From Minisyncoccota bacterium (GTDB taxonomy: Bacteria; Patescibacteriota; Minisyncoccia; Phycocordibacterales; JAACPR01), in NCBI GenBank assembly GCA_018061745.1, contig JAGOTN010000012.1, forward strand, positions 1 to 6,188: DNA of 6,188 nucleotides. The letters run 5' to 3'. Position 1 is the stretch's first letter, and every line of letters starts with the position of its first letter. This document shows, piece by piece, positions 5,146-6,188 of this stretch. The position numbers and the translations under genes were made by a program. The notes under the pieces were generated by a model, which made no database searches, had not been told where the DNA came from, and saw only the letters and a program-made list of their open reading frames with translations.

Positions 5146-6095
5146 AGAGTCACGTAAACTACATACAACAGGACAAAAACAACCCCTTGCCATCTTTTAA
5201 GATGATGTTTTTTACCAATAAACATCCAAACAAACAAAAGAATTGTTGCTAAAATAGTTGCCAATATATCAATATTACTAGTCGCTAAAAATGGAAGTGG
5301 TGAAATTAAAGATGTTACTCCCAAGATCCAGAATATGTTAAATATATTTGACCCAACGACGTTTCCGATAGCAATATCTGCTTTTCCTTTTAATGCAGCA
5401 GCTATAGATGTTGCAAGCTCAGGAAGTGAAGTTCCTACAGCAACCACAGTTAACCCAATAACAGATTCACTCATTCCCCAAGAAGTAGCCAAAACTATAG
5501 CGCTATCGACTACCCATTTTCCTCCAACAACAAGTCCTGCTAATCCAGAAATAATTAAAACAATAGATTTAATAACACTGTGTTTTTTTGTATTAATGTC
5601 TTCATCACCATGCTCTTGAACATTTTTCTTTGCCGAACCAAAAATGTAATACATGAACACAGCAAAAAAACCTAATAAAACAATTCCATCTCCAGCAGAA
5701 ATAAATGAAGATTGAGCTCCATCAATCAAAGAATCATTAGCCATTGCACCAAGCATCAAAACAGCAAGCAAAGCAAAAGGAATTTCCCTCCAAGTTGTAG
5801 AACGTTGAACTTTTAAAGGAACGATAATCGCAGTTAAACCTAAAATTAATAATATGTTTGCAATATTACTTCCTAAAATATTTCCAATAGCAATTTCTGA
5901 ATTTCCTTGAACTGCTGAAACAATATTTACGATAAGTTCTGGTGCAGAAGTACCAAAAGCAACAACAGTTAATCCAATAATTAAATCCGAGACACCAAAC
6001 TTCTTCGCAACAGAAGACGAACCATCAACTAATAAATCTGCACCTTTAATTAATAAAATAAAACCTAAAACCAATAACCCAATTGTTAAAATCAT
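5127..6095 (-). CDS. Sodium/calcium antiporter of the CaCA superfamily (YrbG type)
   Basis: Integral inner-membrane cation exchanger of 322 residues, the usual length for prokaryotic members; it is predicted to swap Na+ (or H+) for Ca2+. The two inverted alpha repeats are clear: alpha-1 has GTSAPEL (48-54) and GNILGSNIAN (71-80), and alpha-2 has GTSLPEL (221-227) and GNVVGSNIFN (244-253). About ten hydrophobic segments are visible, split by a short charged cytosolic loop (about 154-176). Compared with M. jannaschii NCX (from memory), T49, S50, E53, S76 and N80 match the first half of the ion site, and T222, S223, E226 and S249 the second, but the position of Asp240 is N253 here. The ATG at 6095 directly precedes the first membrane helix, and a -10-like TATAAT lies 8 nt upstream. 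eno follows after 55 nt on the same strand. The family is certain; the exact ion pair is not. Confidence 0.95.
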   Translation of the reverse strand: MILTIGLLVLGFILLIKGADLLVDGSSSVAKKFGVSDLIIGLTVVAFGTSAPELIVNIVSAVQGNSEIAIGNILGSNIANILLILGLTAIIVPLKVQRSTTWREIPFALLAVLMLGAMANDSLIDGAQSSFISAGDGIVLLGFFAVFMYYIFGSAKKNVQEHGDEDINTKKHSVIKSIVLIISGLAGLVVGGKWVVDSAIVLATSWGMSESVIGLTVVAVGTSLPELATSIAAALKGKADIAIGNVVGSNIFNIFWILGVTSLISPLPFLATSNIDILATILATILLFVWMFIGKKHHLKRWQGVVFVLLYVVYVTLLLTLR

Positions 6096-6103
6096 ATTTG
6101 AAA

Positions 6104-6109
6104 ATTATA
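6104..6109 (-). promoter_or_regulatory. Perfect -10 hexamer TATAAT before the antiporter
   Basis: TATAAT on the minus strand ends 8 nt before the ATG at 6095, so transcription would start at or within a base or two of the start codon. The -35 region 16-18 nt upstream is poor. The AGGAG at 6133-6129 lies too far from this ATG (over 30 nt) to be its ribosome binding site. Confidence 0.45.
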
Positions 6110-6138
6110 ACCTAATACTAAAGCAATCTCCTAGCGAG

Positions 6139-6188
6139 TTAATCAACTTGAGGAGGTCTAAAGAATATTCGTTCAAGAACACGATTTC
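6139..6188 (-). CDS. Possible 3' end of an upstream gene, cut by window
   Basis: On the minus strand a frame enters from the right edge and ends with TAA at 6141-6139. The last residues would be NRVLERIFFRPPQVD. The stop is 43 nt before the antiporter ATG, a normal intergenic distance. Another minus-strand frame is also open here to a TAA at 6107-6105 (ending GDCFSIRL), and one plus-strand frame is open as well, so with only 50 nt visible the choice rests on the more protein-like ending and the spacing. I cannot name the product. Confidence 0.22.
   Translation of the reverse strand, partial: NRVLERIFFRPPQVD

Noticed and set aside
5335..5619. 94-codon plus-strand frame opposite the antiporter
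   Set aside because: It mirrors the alpha-2 repeat and central loop of the antiporter; no independent support.
6149..6158. Shine-Dalgarno-like GAGGAGGTC on the plus strand near the right edge
   Set aside because: No ATG, GTG or TTG follows at usable distance before the window ends; on the other strand the same bases may encode PPQ codons.

Overview
This is an AT-rich bacterial window with five well-supported protein genes, one unusual small locus and standard-code reading frames (no in-frame TGA; Trp is TGG). The compact spacing, the lack of Shine-Dalgarno sequences, and a PIF1-like helicase carrying a C-terminal helix-turn-helix next to plain housekeeping genes suggest a small-genome lineage such as Candidatus Patescibacteria (CPR, Parcubacteria-like). 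That placement is an inference from gene content and style; no marker gene in the window proves it.

Layout: (1) 1-1565, minus strand: a PIF1/RecD2-like superfamily 1 helicase whose C-terminus runs off the left edge. (2) 1566-1678: a divergent promoter region. (3) 1679-2014, plus: a 111-residue protein resembling the DUF2103 family. (4) 2015-2280: a compact promoter-to-terminator unit on the plus strand, with a near-consensus sigma-70 promoter (TTGACA-16-TATACT), a folded leader with two hairpins, a 23-codon Gly/Glu-rich ORF made of 12-nt GC-rich repeats, and a very strong hairpin terminator. This is the least explained part of the window. (5) 2281-5071, minus: gpmI and eno, consecutive glycolytic enzymes separated by 4 nt. 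(6) 5127-6095, minus: a ten-or-so-helix cation/Ca2+ antiporter of the YrbG type. (7) 6096-6188: the upstream region of the antiporter, possibly holding the end of another gene.

The antiporter, eno and gpmI share one strand with short gaps and no terminator between them, so they may form one transcription unit ending at the terminator at 2229-2259. That terminator is probably shared with the convergent small locus. GpmI and enolase catalyse successive steps (3-phosphoglycerate to 2-phosphoglycerate to phosphoenolpyruvate). The antiporter has no metabolic link to them. The helicase and the DUF2103-like gene are divergent neighbours with no evident functional link.

Four genes that could begin transcripts have a -10-like hexamer only 6-9 nt upstream of the ATG and no Shine-Dalgarno motif, which would fit leaderless mRNAs. 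The strongest candidate for something undescribed is the 2023-2270 unit: it could be a small structured RNA, a tiny expressed peptide, or both.
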